DNA of 14,503 nt, from contig JANXGZ010000154.1 of the NCBI GenBank assembly GCA_024958995.1, positions 1 through 14,503 on the forward strand, given 5' to 3'. Below, one piece after another: positions 1-5,645 of this stretch. The stretch is from Methylococcales bacterium (GTDB taxonomy: Bacteria; Pseudomonadota; Gammaproteobacteria; Methylococcales; UBA1147). Position numbers and translations under genes: made by a program. Each line of letters opens with the position of its first letter. Within the stretch, counting starts at the first letter, position 1. The notes under the pieces were generated by a model, which did not search any database, was not told the origin of the DNA, and was given only the letters and a program-made list of their open reading frames with translations.

Positions 1-1
1 C

Positions 2-442
2 GGTTACTGGAACCAGGATGAGGAAACCGAAGCGGTTATGCGTGACGGCTGGTTCCTGACAGGGGACCTGGGGACAGAGGACACGGACGGCTACTTCAGC
101 ATTGTCGATCGAAAGAAGGATCTGGTTATTGTCAATGGGATGAATGTCTACCCGCGAATCATTGAGGAAGTGCTGTATCGCATGGATGGAATTACCGAAG
201 CAGCGGTTATCGGCCAGCAGCATGATCTACACGGCGAAATACCAGTGGCTTATGTGGTGGCTTCGGATGAGCTTGACGAAACTGTCATACGGCACTGGTG
301 CCGAGAGCATCTCGGCAGATACCAGGTACCGCGAAAGTTCTACCTGGTGCAGGCCCTGCCGAAAAACGCAGCGGGGAAAATCCTGAAACGCGAATTGAGC
401 CGTCGCGGAGAATACGAACGTGGAGTCGATTCCGATCGGTAG
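2..442 (+). CDS. Acyl-CoA synthetase / AMP-binding (ANL) enzyme, C-terminal end (5' truncated by window)
   Basis: This is the C-terminal end of an adenylate-forming (ANL superfamily) enzyme, most like long-chain fatty-acid-CoA ligases, which activate a carboxylate with ATP and transfer it to CoA. The frame is open from base 2, so the N-terminal adenylation core lies outside the window. Visible in order: the WFLTGD motif just after the Met codon at 38; the hinge and C-terminal subdomain core DRKKDLVIVNGMNVYP, followed by EEVL; and near the end PKNAAGKILKREL, whose lysine in GKIL (about base 377) is the conserved catalytic lysine of this fold. The stop at 440-442 lies 11 bases from the end of the convergent bepA. 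Substrate (chain length, fatty versus other acid) cannot be read from this fragment. ANL C-terminal identity is secure; the FadD-like label is an inference. Confidence 0.93.
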   Translation, partial: GYWNQDEETEAVMRDGWFLTGDLGTEDTDGYFSIVDRKKDLVIVNGMNVYPRIIEEVLYRMDGITEAAVIGQQHDLHGEIPVAYVVASDELDETVIRHWCREHLGRYQVPRKFYLVQALPKNAAGKILKRELSRRGEYERGVDSDR

Positions 443-453
443 CGCCGTTTCCT

Positions 454-1962
454 TTATTTTTCCTTCTTTTTGCGCTCTTCTTCTTCCCTGGAAAACACAT
501 CCAGCCGTTCTTCGATCAAGGCCGTGAGGTAGCGGTGCCCGGAAGCTTCCTTCAATGCAATCCGGACGTGCTTGATTGCCGATTCTGTTTGCCCTGCCAG
601 GAAAAAAGCCTCGGCAAGGTAACGATGAGCTTGCGCGTTATGCCCTTGGTTTCCATGGGCACGTGACAGGATGCGATAAATCTTCGGAGTCGCCTGGTGA
701 TTTCGCAGATAGTCAGCCAGCAGCTTGTCTGCCGGTTTGTTCTGTCCGGCCTGAACCAGTGCCCAGGCATAATCCAACACGATTGCCTGCTGCCCCGGAG
801 ACTGTTCCAGGGCCTTCCTGTACAAACGAAGGCCGATGCTGGTATTCCCGGATTCGACTTCCATTCCGGCCAGCGCATTGATGAAAGCCGATTCATCCGG
901 GTTTTTATCGATCAGATCTTTTAGTACCGGGCGAGCTCTCTCGTATTGCCGGACTGCCGCCAGGCCAAGGGCATAGCCGTAATGCGATACGGCTTTCTGG
1001 GTCTCCGTCCCGCGCTGTAGTTTGCTTTCGAAATATTGGATGATTCCGTTCGGCTCCGAACCTGCCATCACTCTGAGTTTCGCTTTTGTCAATAGGTATT
1101 CTGTCGAATCGAGAAACTGTTTGTAGGGAAATTTTTCCGAGCGACCGCGGGTATCCGAAATCCGTGAAGCGGTAACCGGGTGAGTTCGGAGGAATTCGGG
1201 CAGACCATCGCGATAGTAACGGCTGGCCCTGTCCAGTTTTTCGAAGAATGCAGGCATACCCCGCGGATCGAAATCGGATCGCGCCAGGTTCTGCATGCCG
1301 ACACGGTCGGCCTCCTGTTCATTGTCTCTTGTAAAGTCGATCCGGTGCTGGGCGCTTCCGGCTTGGGCGGCAATGATGGCAGCCTGTCCGAGTTGTGCAG
1401 ACTGGGTTCCGATCAGTACGCTGGCTAGCAGCGCAGCTGCTGAGGGTATGGTCATGCGTCTTGCAGCTTCGAAAGCGCGGTAAAGATGGCGTTGGGTTAC
1501 GTGGGCAATTTCGTGGGCGATGACCGACGCCAGTTCGCTTTCGGTTTCGGTTGCCAGAATCAGCCCGGCGTTGATGCCGATGTAACCCCCGGGGCCAGCG
1601 AACGCATTGATAGCGGGGTTTACCACCACGAAAAAATGGAACGGTTGTGTAGGGTTGTCACTGTTGTTTGACAGACGTTCCCCCAGGGATACGATATATT
1701 CCTGAATTTCTAGATCCTGGTTGATTATGAGCTTTCCATGAAGGTTCCGGAAAAAGGCTTCTCCGAGTGCTCGTTCCTGCATCGGGGTAATCAGGGCACC
1801 TGATGGATCGCCGATCTCTGGCAGAGAGATGTTGTTTTGCCCGAACGACGGGAATGTTGCCAGTAGCCCGAACCCCAGGGCAATAGCGGCCAGAATACGA
1901 CGGGGATTTTTCAATGTTGCCAGCATCCAGACAAAAGAGATGGATGATCTTGATGGGTTCAT
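454..1962 (-). CDS. bepA: BepA-type periplasmic M48 metalloprotease with C-terminal TPR repeats
   Basis: A 502-residue zinc metalloprotease of the BepA (YfgC) type. In E. coli BepA works in the periplasm with the BAM complex and LptD, degrading or assisting stalled outer-membrane proteins. Visible: an N-terminal basic stretch and hydrophobic segment (about residues 20-40, signal peptide); zinc motif HEIAH at 150-154; third-ligand region NEQEAD at 214-219, with E215 the likely ligand and D219 conserved; a THP motif with H261 matching the regulatory histidine known in E. coli BepA; and a helical TPR region at about 330-485. The protein ends in a very charged Glu/Lys tail, which is unusual. The Met at residue 13 (base 1926) is an alternative start that gives a shorter, more typical signal peptide; neither start has a clear Shine-Dalgarno. 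It is divergent from tusD; the intervening 239 bases must hold both promoters, but I could not identify them. Confidence 0.93.
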   Translation of the reverse strand: MNPSRSSISFVWMLATLKNPRRILAAIALGFGLLATFPSFGQNNISLPEIGDPSGALITPMQERALGEAFFRNLHGKLIINQDLEIQEYIVSLGERLSNNSDNPTQPFHFFVVVNPAINAFAGPGGYIGINAGLILATETESELASVIAHEIAHVTQRHLYRAFEAARRMTIPSAAALLASVLIGTQSAQLGQAAIIAAQAGSAQHRIDFTRDNEQEADRVGMQNLARSDFDPRGMPAFFEKLDRASRYYRDGLPEFLRTHPVTASRISDTRGRSEKFPYKQFLDSTEYLLTKAKLRVMAGSEPNGIIQYFESKLQRGTETQKAVSHYGYALGLAAVRQYERARPVLKDLIDKNPDESAFINALAGMEVESGNTSIGLRLYRKALEQSPGQQAIVLDYAWALVQAGQNKPADKLLADYLRNHQATPKIYRILSRAHGNQGHNAQAHRYLAEAFFLAGQTESAIKHVRIALKEASGHRYLTALIEERLDVFSREEEERKKKEK

Positions 1963-2201
1963 GAACCAGTTCTTGATGATCAGGGATGTGGTTTAGACGG
2001 TTTACTGGGTGTTGGCCAGGTGGGAAATGGCGATTCCGGATTGGGTTTTCTATCTTCAACGTTCCTGGTGAATCGGACGCCCAGTGCGTGACGATTTTTG
2101 TCGACACTTTACACGGCCATCGATTCAGGAAATGATTATAGCCTCAAGCAAGCTGCCACGGGTCAATGGGTGGTGGAATGGTTTTCCAGCGAGTAAAACA
2201 A

Positions 2202-2594
2202 TTGAAATTTGCTCTACAAGTCAATTCGGCCCCTTATTCGTCCCAGGGCTCGGAGACCGCCTATCGCTTTGCGAGGGCTGCGATGCAACTCGGCCATGAG
2301 GTCGATCGGGTATTCTTTTATTTTGACGGTGTATACAACGCGTTGGGCTATTCTGCTCCACCCGAGGATGAAAAAAACGTGGTGGGCCTCTGGACTACCC
2401 TTGCGGTGCAGAAGAACATTGATCTGGTGGTGTGCGTGTCGGCGGTGCAGCGGAGAGGGTGGGCTCATACGGAATCCGACAACGAGTTCTTGCAGGGGCT
2501 GATTGCAAAGGGATTCAGGATTTCCGGTCTTGGCCAGTGGGTGGATGCCGCGATCAAGGCGGATCGTACCTTGACCTTCGGAGGTGACTTTTGA
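2202..2594 (+). CDS. tusD: Sulfurtransferase subunit TusD/DsrE, TTG start
   Basis: Catalytic subunit of the TusBCD (DsrEFH) heterohexamer, a cytoplasmic sulfur relay. In E. coli it passes persulfide sulfur from TusA to TusE for 2-thiouridine in tRNA; in sulfur oxidisers DsrEFH handles sulfur in the Dsr pathway. The DsrE fold is clear: an N-terminal KFALQVNSAPY strand, the FFYFDGVYNAL motif, and the active-site cysteine in LVVCVSAVQRRGW. The frame is open upstream with ATGs at 2166 and 2178, but I chose TTG at 2202: the protein then begins L/M-KFAL like its homologues, is 130 residues long, and its cysteine falls at residue 78, the known catalytic number in TusD and DsrE. A GCGAG lies 8 bases upstream as a weak ribosome site. 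The stop overlaps the tusC start. Confidence 0.88.
   Translation: MKFALQVNSAPYSSQGSETAYRFARAAMQLGHEVDRVFFYFDGVYNALGYSAPPEDEKNVVGLWTTLAVQKNIDLVVCVSAVQRRGWAHTESDNEFLQGLIAKGFRISGLGQWVDAAIKADRTLTFGGDF
2580..2593 (+). promoter_or_regulatory. Shine-Dalgarno and TTG start of tusC
   Basis: GGAGGTGA at 2580-2587, inside the last codons of tusD, is followed by TTG at 2591-2593. The TTG overlaps the tusD stop (TTGA). The strong ribosome site at normal spacing decides for this non-ATG start and shows translational coupling of tusD and tusC. Confidence 0.85.
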
Positions 2595-2950
2595 CATCGG
2601 CTTTCCTGTTCGTCTTTTCCCGACCCCCGCATTCGAGTCTGCACGTTCAGGAAATGTTGGACCTGACCTTGACCGCTGCTGCATTTGATCAGAATGTCTC
2701 ATTATTGCTGATTGACGATGGTGTTTATACCTTGCGAGCCGGCCAGAAGCCTGAAAGCCGGGAATGCAGGGATATCTGCGCAATATTCGATTCGCTCGAG
2801 ATCTACGACATCGATTGCGTTTATGTCGAGAAAGAATCCCTGGTTAGTCGCGGGTTGCGGTCCGGCGATCTTGGCTTGGCAGTTGATATTCTGCCCAGAT
2901 CGGATGTAGGGCCTCTAATGAGGCGACAGACCGTAATCGTCAATGTCTGA
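2591..2950 (+). CDS. tusC: Sulfur relay subunit TusC/DsrF
   Basis: A 119-residue DsrE-like protein, the same length as E. coli TusC as I recall it. It is the non-catalytic middle subunit of the TusBCD/DsrEFH complex. Family signatures are the N-terminal FLFVFSRPP strand, AAFDQNVSLLLIDDGVYTL (very close to TusC/DsrF consensus), and CVYVEKESLVSRGL in the second half. It has no equivalent of the TusD active-site cysteine in the VSLLLIDDGV region. Translation starts at TTG 2591, which overlaps the tusD stop and has a GGAGG six bases upstream. Its stop (2948-2950) shares one base with the ATG of tusB (TGATG). Gene order D-C-B is canonical. Confidence 0.93.
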   Translation: MTSAFLFVFSRPPHSSLHVQEMLDLTLTAAAFDQNVSLLLIDDGVYTLRAGQKPESRECRDICAIFDSLEIYDIDCVYVEKESLVSRGLRSGDLGLAVDILPRSDVGPLMRRQTVIVNV

Positions 2951-3255
2951 TGCTGCATCTGGTTAATTTCCCCCTTTCTGAAGCCGAGGCTGCCAAACGG
3001 ATTTTGGGCCGGGTGGCACCGAAGGACGTCTTGCTATTCATCGAGAACGGCGTTTGCGCCTTGGATAGTGGAGCACCAGGAGCGCGTGAAATAGACTCTT
3101 TGGCCGAAGTGGTTGAAATCTATGCCTTGCTGCCTGATCTGAAAGCCCGGGGAATCGGGGCTGCCAGTCTGTTACAATGTGTCCAGACAATCGACTATAC
3201 GGGTTTCGTAACTCTTGCGGTCGAAAACGGCCCGGTCCAGTCCTGGTTCAGGTGA
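2950..3255 (+). CDS. tusB: Sulfur relay subunit TusB/DsrH
   Basis: A 101-residue third subunit of the TusBCD/DsrEFH hexamer. Family features: N-terminal LHLVNFPL, central VLLFIENGVCAL, then LLPDLKARGI and the C-terminal tail DYTGFVTLAVENGPVQSWF, which is very typical of TusB/DsrH. DsrH of sulfur oxidisers carries a conserved cysteine near residue 20 that takes part in sulfur transfer. Here residues 1-35 contain no cysteine and the first is C36, which argues for a TusB-type tRNA-thiolation role rather than Dsr-pathway sulfur oxidation; this alignment is by eye. The start overlaps the tusC stop (TGATG). No tusE/dsrC follows; the next gene is rplM after 135 bases, where I see no convincing terminator. 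Confidence 0.92.
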   Translation: MLHLVNFPLSEAEAAKRILGRVAPKDVLLFIENGVCALDSGAPGAREIDSLAEVVEIYALLPDLKARGIGAASLLQCVQTIDYTGFVTLAVENGPVQSWFR

Positions 3256-3323
3256 TTTGGCTGTCGGTTTTTCTGCCCGGCCAGGCGTTACTCGGCCCGG
3301 AGTCTTTTCAGTGGTATTGTCTC

Positions 3324-3352
3324 TTGCATCGTTCATGAAATATCAGTACAAT
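3324..3352 (+). promoter_or_regulatory. Sigma70-type promoter of rplM-rpsI
   Basis: TTGCAT (3324-3329), a 17-base spacer and TACAAT (3347-3352) form a near-consensus promoter. A GC-rich run (CCCGCCC, 3354-3360) lies in the discriminator and initiation region, as is usual for promoters of ribosomal genes under stringent (ppGpp/DksA) control. Transcription would begin about 30 bases before the rplM ATG. The stringent-control reading is an inference. Confidence 0.8.
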
Positions 3353-3390
3353 TCCCGCCCTTTGAATGTGGTTCACGGAGCCTAGCCAGA

Positions 3391-3819
3391 ATGAAAACTT
3401 TTAGCGCCAAGCCTGCCGAAGTGAAGCGGGACTGGTACGTCGTTGACGCTGATGGGAAAACCCTGGGTCGTCTTGCGTCTGAAATTGCGCGGCGCTTGCG
3501 TGGCAAGCATAAGCCAGAATATACGCCCCATGTCGATACCGGAGACTACATCGTCGTGGTAAACGCCGAAAAGGTGCGAGTGACCGGTAACAAGGAAAAA
3601 GACAAAATCTACTATCGTCACACGGGCTATATCGGGCATCTGAAATCTGTGAGTCTTGGTAAGCTACGCGACTCGCATCCTGAAAGAATTATTCAGAATG
3701 CAGTCAAAGGCATGTTGCCCAAGAATCCCCTGGGACGTGCAATGTTTCGAAAACTCAAGGTCTACAAGGGTTCCGAACATAGTCATCAGGCACAGCAGCC
3801 TAAAGAACTGAACATCTAA
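3391..3819 (+). CDS. rplM: 50S ribosomal protein L13
   Basis: Ribosomal protein L13, an early-assembly protein of the large subunit. At 142 residues it is full length for the bacterial family. Clear family blocks are MKTFSAKPAEVKRDWYVVDA with TLGRLASEIA, the LRGKHKPEYTPHVDTGDYIVVVNAE block, KIYYRHTGY and the C-terminal MLPKNPLGRAMFRKLKVY. A GGAG at 3377-3380 serves as the ribosome site. It sits in the conserved rplM-rpsI pair, 24 bases upstream of rpsI, behind its own strong promoter. In E. coli this operon is autogenously repressed by L13; I cannot tell from the 30-base leader whether that holds here. Confidence 0.99.
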   Translation: MKTFSAKPAEVKRDWYVVDADGKTLGRLASEIARRLRGKHKPEYTPHVDTGDYIVVVNAEKVRVTGNKEKDKIYYRHTGYIGHLKSVSLGKLRDSHPERIIQNAVKGMLPKNPLGRAMFRKLKVYKGSEHSHQAQQPKELNI

Positions 3820-3843
3820 CTTTTTCTAAAGCGAACTAGATTT

Positions 3844-4236
3844 ATGGCCGAAGCACAATATTACGGAACGGGTCGTCGCAAGAGTGCGATTGCAAGCGTG
3901 TATGCGAAAACCGGTAACGGACGCATCACCGTCAACAAGAAACTACTGGATGATTATTTTGGCCGGAAGACTGACCGGATGATCGCTAGGCAGGCTCTCG
4001 AATGCGTCGAAGGGAACGAAAAGTTTGATTTTGATATCAAGGTCACGGGCGGTGGGCCTTCTGGTCAGGCCGGTGCTATCCGGCACGGCATTACCCGTGC
4101 GCTGATCGATTTCGATGAGAATTACCGGAGTCCTTTACGCAAGGCAGGATATGTTACCCGCGATTCGCGTGTTGTAGAAAGGAAGAAAGTCGGGTTGCAC
4201 AAGGCCAGAAAGCGGCCACAATACTCGAAACGTTAA
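3844..4236 (+). CDS. rpsI: 30S ribosomal protein S9
   Basis: Ribosomal protein S9, a small-subunit head protein whose C-terminal tail reaches the P-site tRNA. It has 130 residues, the usual length. Family blocks are QYYGTGRRKSAIASVY at the N-terminus, ITVNKKLLDDYF, the glycine-rich VTGGGPSGQAGAIRHGITRAL, and the basic tail ending RPQYSKR with the conserved terminal Lys-Arg that contacts tRNA. It lies 24 bases after rplM with only a weak GCGA ribosome site, so it is probably translated largely from the shared transcript. tRNA-Gln follows 50 bases after the stop with no terminator between, so read-through into the tRNA is likely. Confidence 0.99.
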   Translation: MAEAQYYGTGRRKSAIASVYAKTGNGRITVNKKLLDDYFGRKTDRMIARQALECVEGNEKFDFDIKVTGGGPSGQAGAIRHGITRALIDFDENYRSPLRKAGYVTRDSRVVERKKVGLHKARKRPQYSKR

Positions 4237-4286
4237 TCTAACTGGGGTTGTCATCCGGCAAACCCTGGGCAAGTGTGTCGAATTGG

Positions 4287-4360
4287 TGGGGGATCGTCCA
4301 GTGGTAGGACTACGGACTCTGACTCCGTCAACGGGGGTTCGAATCCCTCTCCCCCAGCCA
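4287..4360 (+). tRNA. tRNA-Gln (anticodon CUG), CCA encoded
   Basis: A complete cloverleaf. The acceptor stem TGGGGGA (4287-4293) pairs with TCCCCCA; the D-arm is GTCC/GGAC around AGTGGTA; the anticodon stem ACGGA/TCCGT holds loop CTCTGAC with anticodon CTG at 4319-4321; the T-arm GGGGG/CCCTC, with one G-T pair, holds loop TTCGAAT. The discriminator is G, and CCA is encoded at 4358-4360. The UGGGG acceptor start and overall form match bacterial glutamine tRNAs. It reads CAG codons. It sits between rpsI and an intrinsic terminator and probably shares the ribosomal-protein transcript. No second copy of its 3' end is visible in the window, so there is no sign of use as an integration site. Confidence 0.96.
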
Positions 4361-4371
4361 TAAACATCAAG

Positions 4372-4401
4372 GGGCCGCGAAAACCTTCGCGGCCCTTTTT
4401 T
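4372..4401 (+). terminator. Strong intrinsic terminator after tRNA-Gln
   Basis: A perfect 10-bp GC-rich stem, GGGCCGCGAA (4372-4381) with TTCGCGGCCC (4386-4395), has a 4-base loop and is followed directly by six T. It closes the rplM-rpsI-tRNA-Gln unit. Confidence 0.95.
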
Positions 4402-4617
4402 CTTTCGGCTTTCCGGTCATTTTTCTGATTGTGGCTTGGGCAGCGGTCGGAATACATTCATTCAATCTTGACAAGCGACGTCCGGGTCCGCCGATCCTGC
4501 GCAAATGGCTTGTTTCCCTGCCGATCCACTTCATTCGGCTAAAGCATTCTGGCTCAATCCGCTACACCCGCAAGAAATGTTGGCTCACCAACGACCTAGC
4601 GGGGATTTCCAAAAAAT

Positions 4618-4639
4618 CTAGAAACTCGAAGGTTTCTAG
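4618..4639 (-). repeat. Inverted repeat, terminator-like on the - strand
   Basis: CTAGAAAC (4618-4625) and GTTTCTAG (4632-4639) are perfect 8-base arms around TCGAAG; an outer AATC/GATT pair extends the stem past a small bulge. Read on the - strand, the hairpin is followed by ATTTTTT, which looks like an intrinsic terminator although the stem is AT-rich. No - strand gene upstream of it is evident, so it may end a small unannotated RNA, protect against antisense transcription, or be incidental. Confidence 0.5.
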
Positions 4640-4724
4640 TGATTTTGAACCTTCCTCAATCGGTAGCCATCAACAGGTGGTGGAGTTACAATTCGATCGA
4701 AAGCTCTGAATATTCCCGCTTGTA

Positions 4725-4773
4725 CCGCCGGATAGTTGCTACGGCGTATCTGACGAAGAGGAATATCCGGCGG
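4725..4773. repeat. Perfect 10-base inverted repeat, 29-base spacer
   Basis: CCGCCGGATA (4725-4734) and TATCCGGCGG (4764-4773) are exact reverse complements separated by 29 bases. The element lies about 170 bases before the vWA start. It could be a long-loop RNA structure in the operon leader, a pair of regulator half-sites, or a remnant of a mobile element. No T-run follows either arm, so it is not an intrinsic terminator. No second copy was seen in the window. Confidence 0.6.
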
Positions 4774-4941
4774 ACCCTGCTGTCGAGTTGCTGTGAGTGC
4801 CTATCATCGTTTCTTCGAATTTGTGAAAGCGATTTAGGCCTTTGACCTGCCAGTACGGACCACAGCCAGAAACTCGGGCCAGAGGGTGGGTAATGTCCCG
4901 ATATTCAAAACGGTATGACGGCAGAACTAAAGGGAGAAACC

Positions 4942-5613
4942 ATGGCCAATCGGCTTGCATATTTCGTTGACATCGTACTGGTGATTGACAGTACGGCCAG
5001 CATGAGACCGGTGATCAACCGGGTTAAATCACAGGCTCTTCAATTTCATGGAAAAATAATGGGCCGCATGGAAGCAAAGAAAAAAACGATCAATCGCTTG
5101 CGCATGCGGGTCGTGTCTTTCCGTGATTTTTGGGCGGATCGGGAGCCAATCAAGGCGATGCCAGATTTCATTGACATGAAAACAGATGCGGACCAGTTCG
5201 ACTCTTTTGTCAACGAACTTTGGGCAGATGGCGGAGGTGATGAGCCGGAAAGCGGATTGGAAGGACTCGCCTTAGGCATACAGTCGCCCTGGTTCAAAAA
5301 CCCGAGATCGAAAAAACGGAACATTGTTATTTTGTGGACGGATGCTACAGCCCATCCTCTGGAAAGGGCGAAGGAATCGATGCCGCCGAACTACCCGGAA
5401 AATATGCCGGGGAACTTGGATGAATTGACCGATCTGTGGGAAGAGCTGCCGGTGACAAGTCGACGACTTCTGCTCTATGCCCCGGATACGCAACCCTGGA
5501 ATCAGATCGGATACAACTGGGATCAGACCATTTATTTCCCTTCGATTGCCGGAGACGGTCTTGCGGAACATGATATGGATACCATTCTCGAAGCGATTGC
5601 CAACAGTATCTAG
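4942..5613 (+). CDS. von Willebrand factor A domain protein, first gene of a TerY-P-like triad
   Basis: A 223-residue cytoplasmic protein that is essentially one vWA domain, a metal-dependent protein-binding module. The MIDAS motif DSTASM at residues 16-21 has the form D-x-T-x-S. It is followed by a VVSFRDFW strand, then the acidic glycine loop ADGGGDEPESGLEGL, and the strand VILWTDATAHP carrying the late MIDAS aspartate. The GGGDEPE loop and RDFW segment are typical of the hemicentin/alpha-kinase vWA class rather than classic TerY. I chose ATG 4942, preceded by GGGAGA at good spacing; the upstream ATG at 4915 has none. No signal peptide or membrane segment is present. It begins the operon vWA, PP2C (32 bases later), kinase, so it probably acts as scaffold or substrate in that phospho-switch. 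The role is an inference. Confidence 0.9.
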   Translation: MANRLAYFVDIVLVIDSTASMRPVINRVKSQALQFHGKIMGRMEAKKKTINRLRMRVVSFRDFWADREPIKAMPDFIDMKTDADQFDSFVNELWADGGGDEPESGLEGLALGIQSPWFKNPRSKKRNIVILWTDATAHPLERAKESMPPNYPENMPGNLDELTDLWEELPVTSRRLLLYAPDTQPWNQIGYNWDQTIYFPSIAGDGLAEHDMDTILEAIANSI

Positions 5614-5645
5614 ATGGAGCTGTTCAGGTTTTCAAGAATTGGTGA

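Larger units (their letters stand above)
4402..4941. other. 540-base stretch without a convincing gene, upstream of the vWA-PP2C-kinase operon
   Basis: I see no supported coding region here: the short open frames (up to 92 codons) lack ribosome sites and recognisable motifs. The stretch holds two notable inverted repeats (4618-4639 and 4725-4773) and a perfect 10-base palindrome TTCGATCGAA (4692-4701). A ribosome site for the next gene, GGGAGA, is at 4932-4937. No near-consensus promoter was found by eye, although the operon downstream must be transcribed from somewhere in this region because a strong terminator lies just before it. Confidence 0.6.

Noticed and set aside
2166..2201. ATG 2166 or 2178 as the tusD start
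   Set aside because: They add residues not found in TusD/DsrE homologues and shift the catalytic cysteine away from position 78.
3256..3323. GC-rich stretch after tusB as an intrinsic terminator
   Set aside because: The CCCGGCC and GGCCCGG segments are not reverse complements of each other, so no stable stem forms.
4287..4360. tRNA-Gln as the attachment site of an island carrying the vWA-PP2C-kinase operon
   Set aside because: No repeat of the tRNA 3' end is seen after the operon. The only tyrosine recombinase in the window is the housekeeping XerC. The tRNA is followed by an intact intrinsic terminator rather than an integrase.
4431..4960. Short open frames on both strands between the tRNA terminator and the vWA gene
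   Set aside because: They have no ribosome sites and no recognisable motifs, they overlap one another, and their composition looks random.
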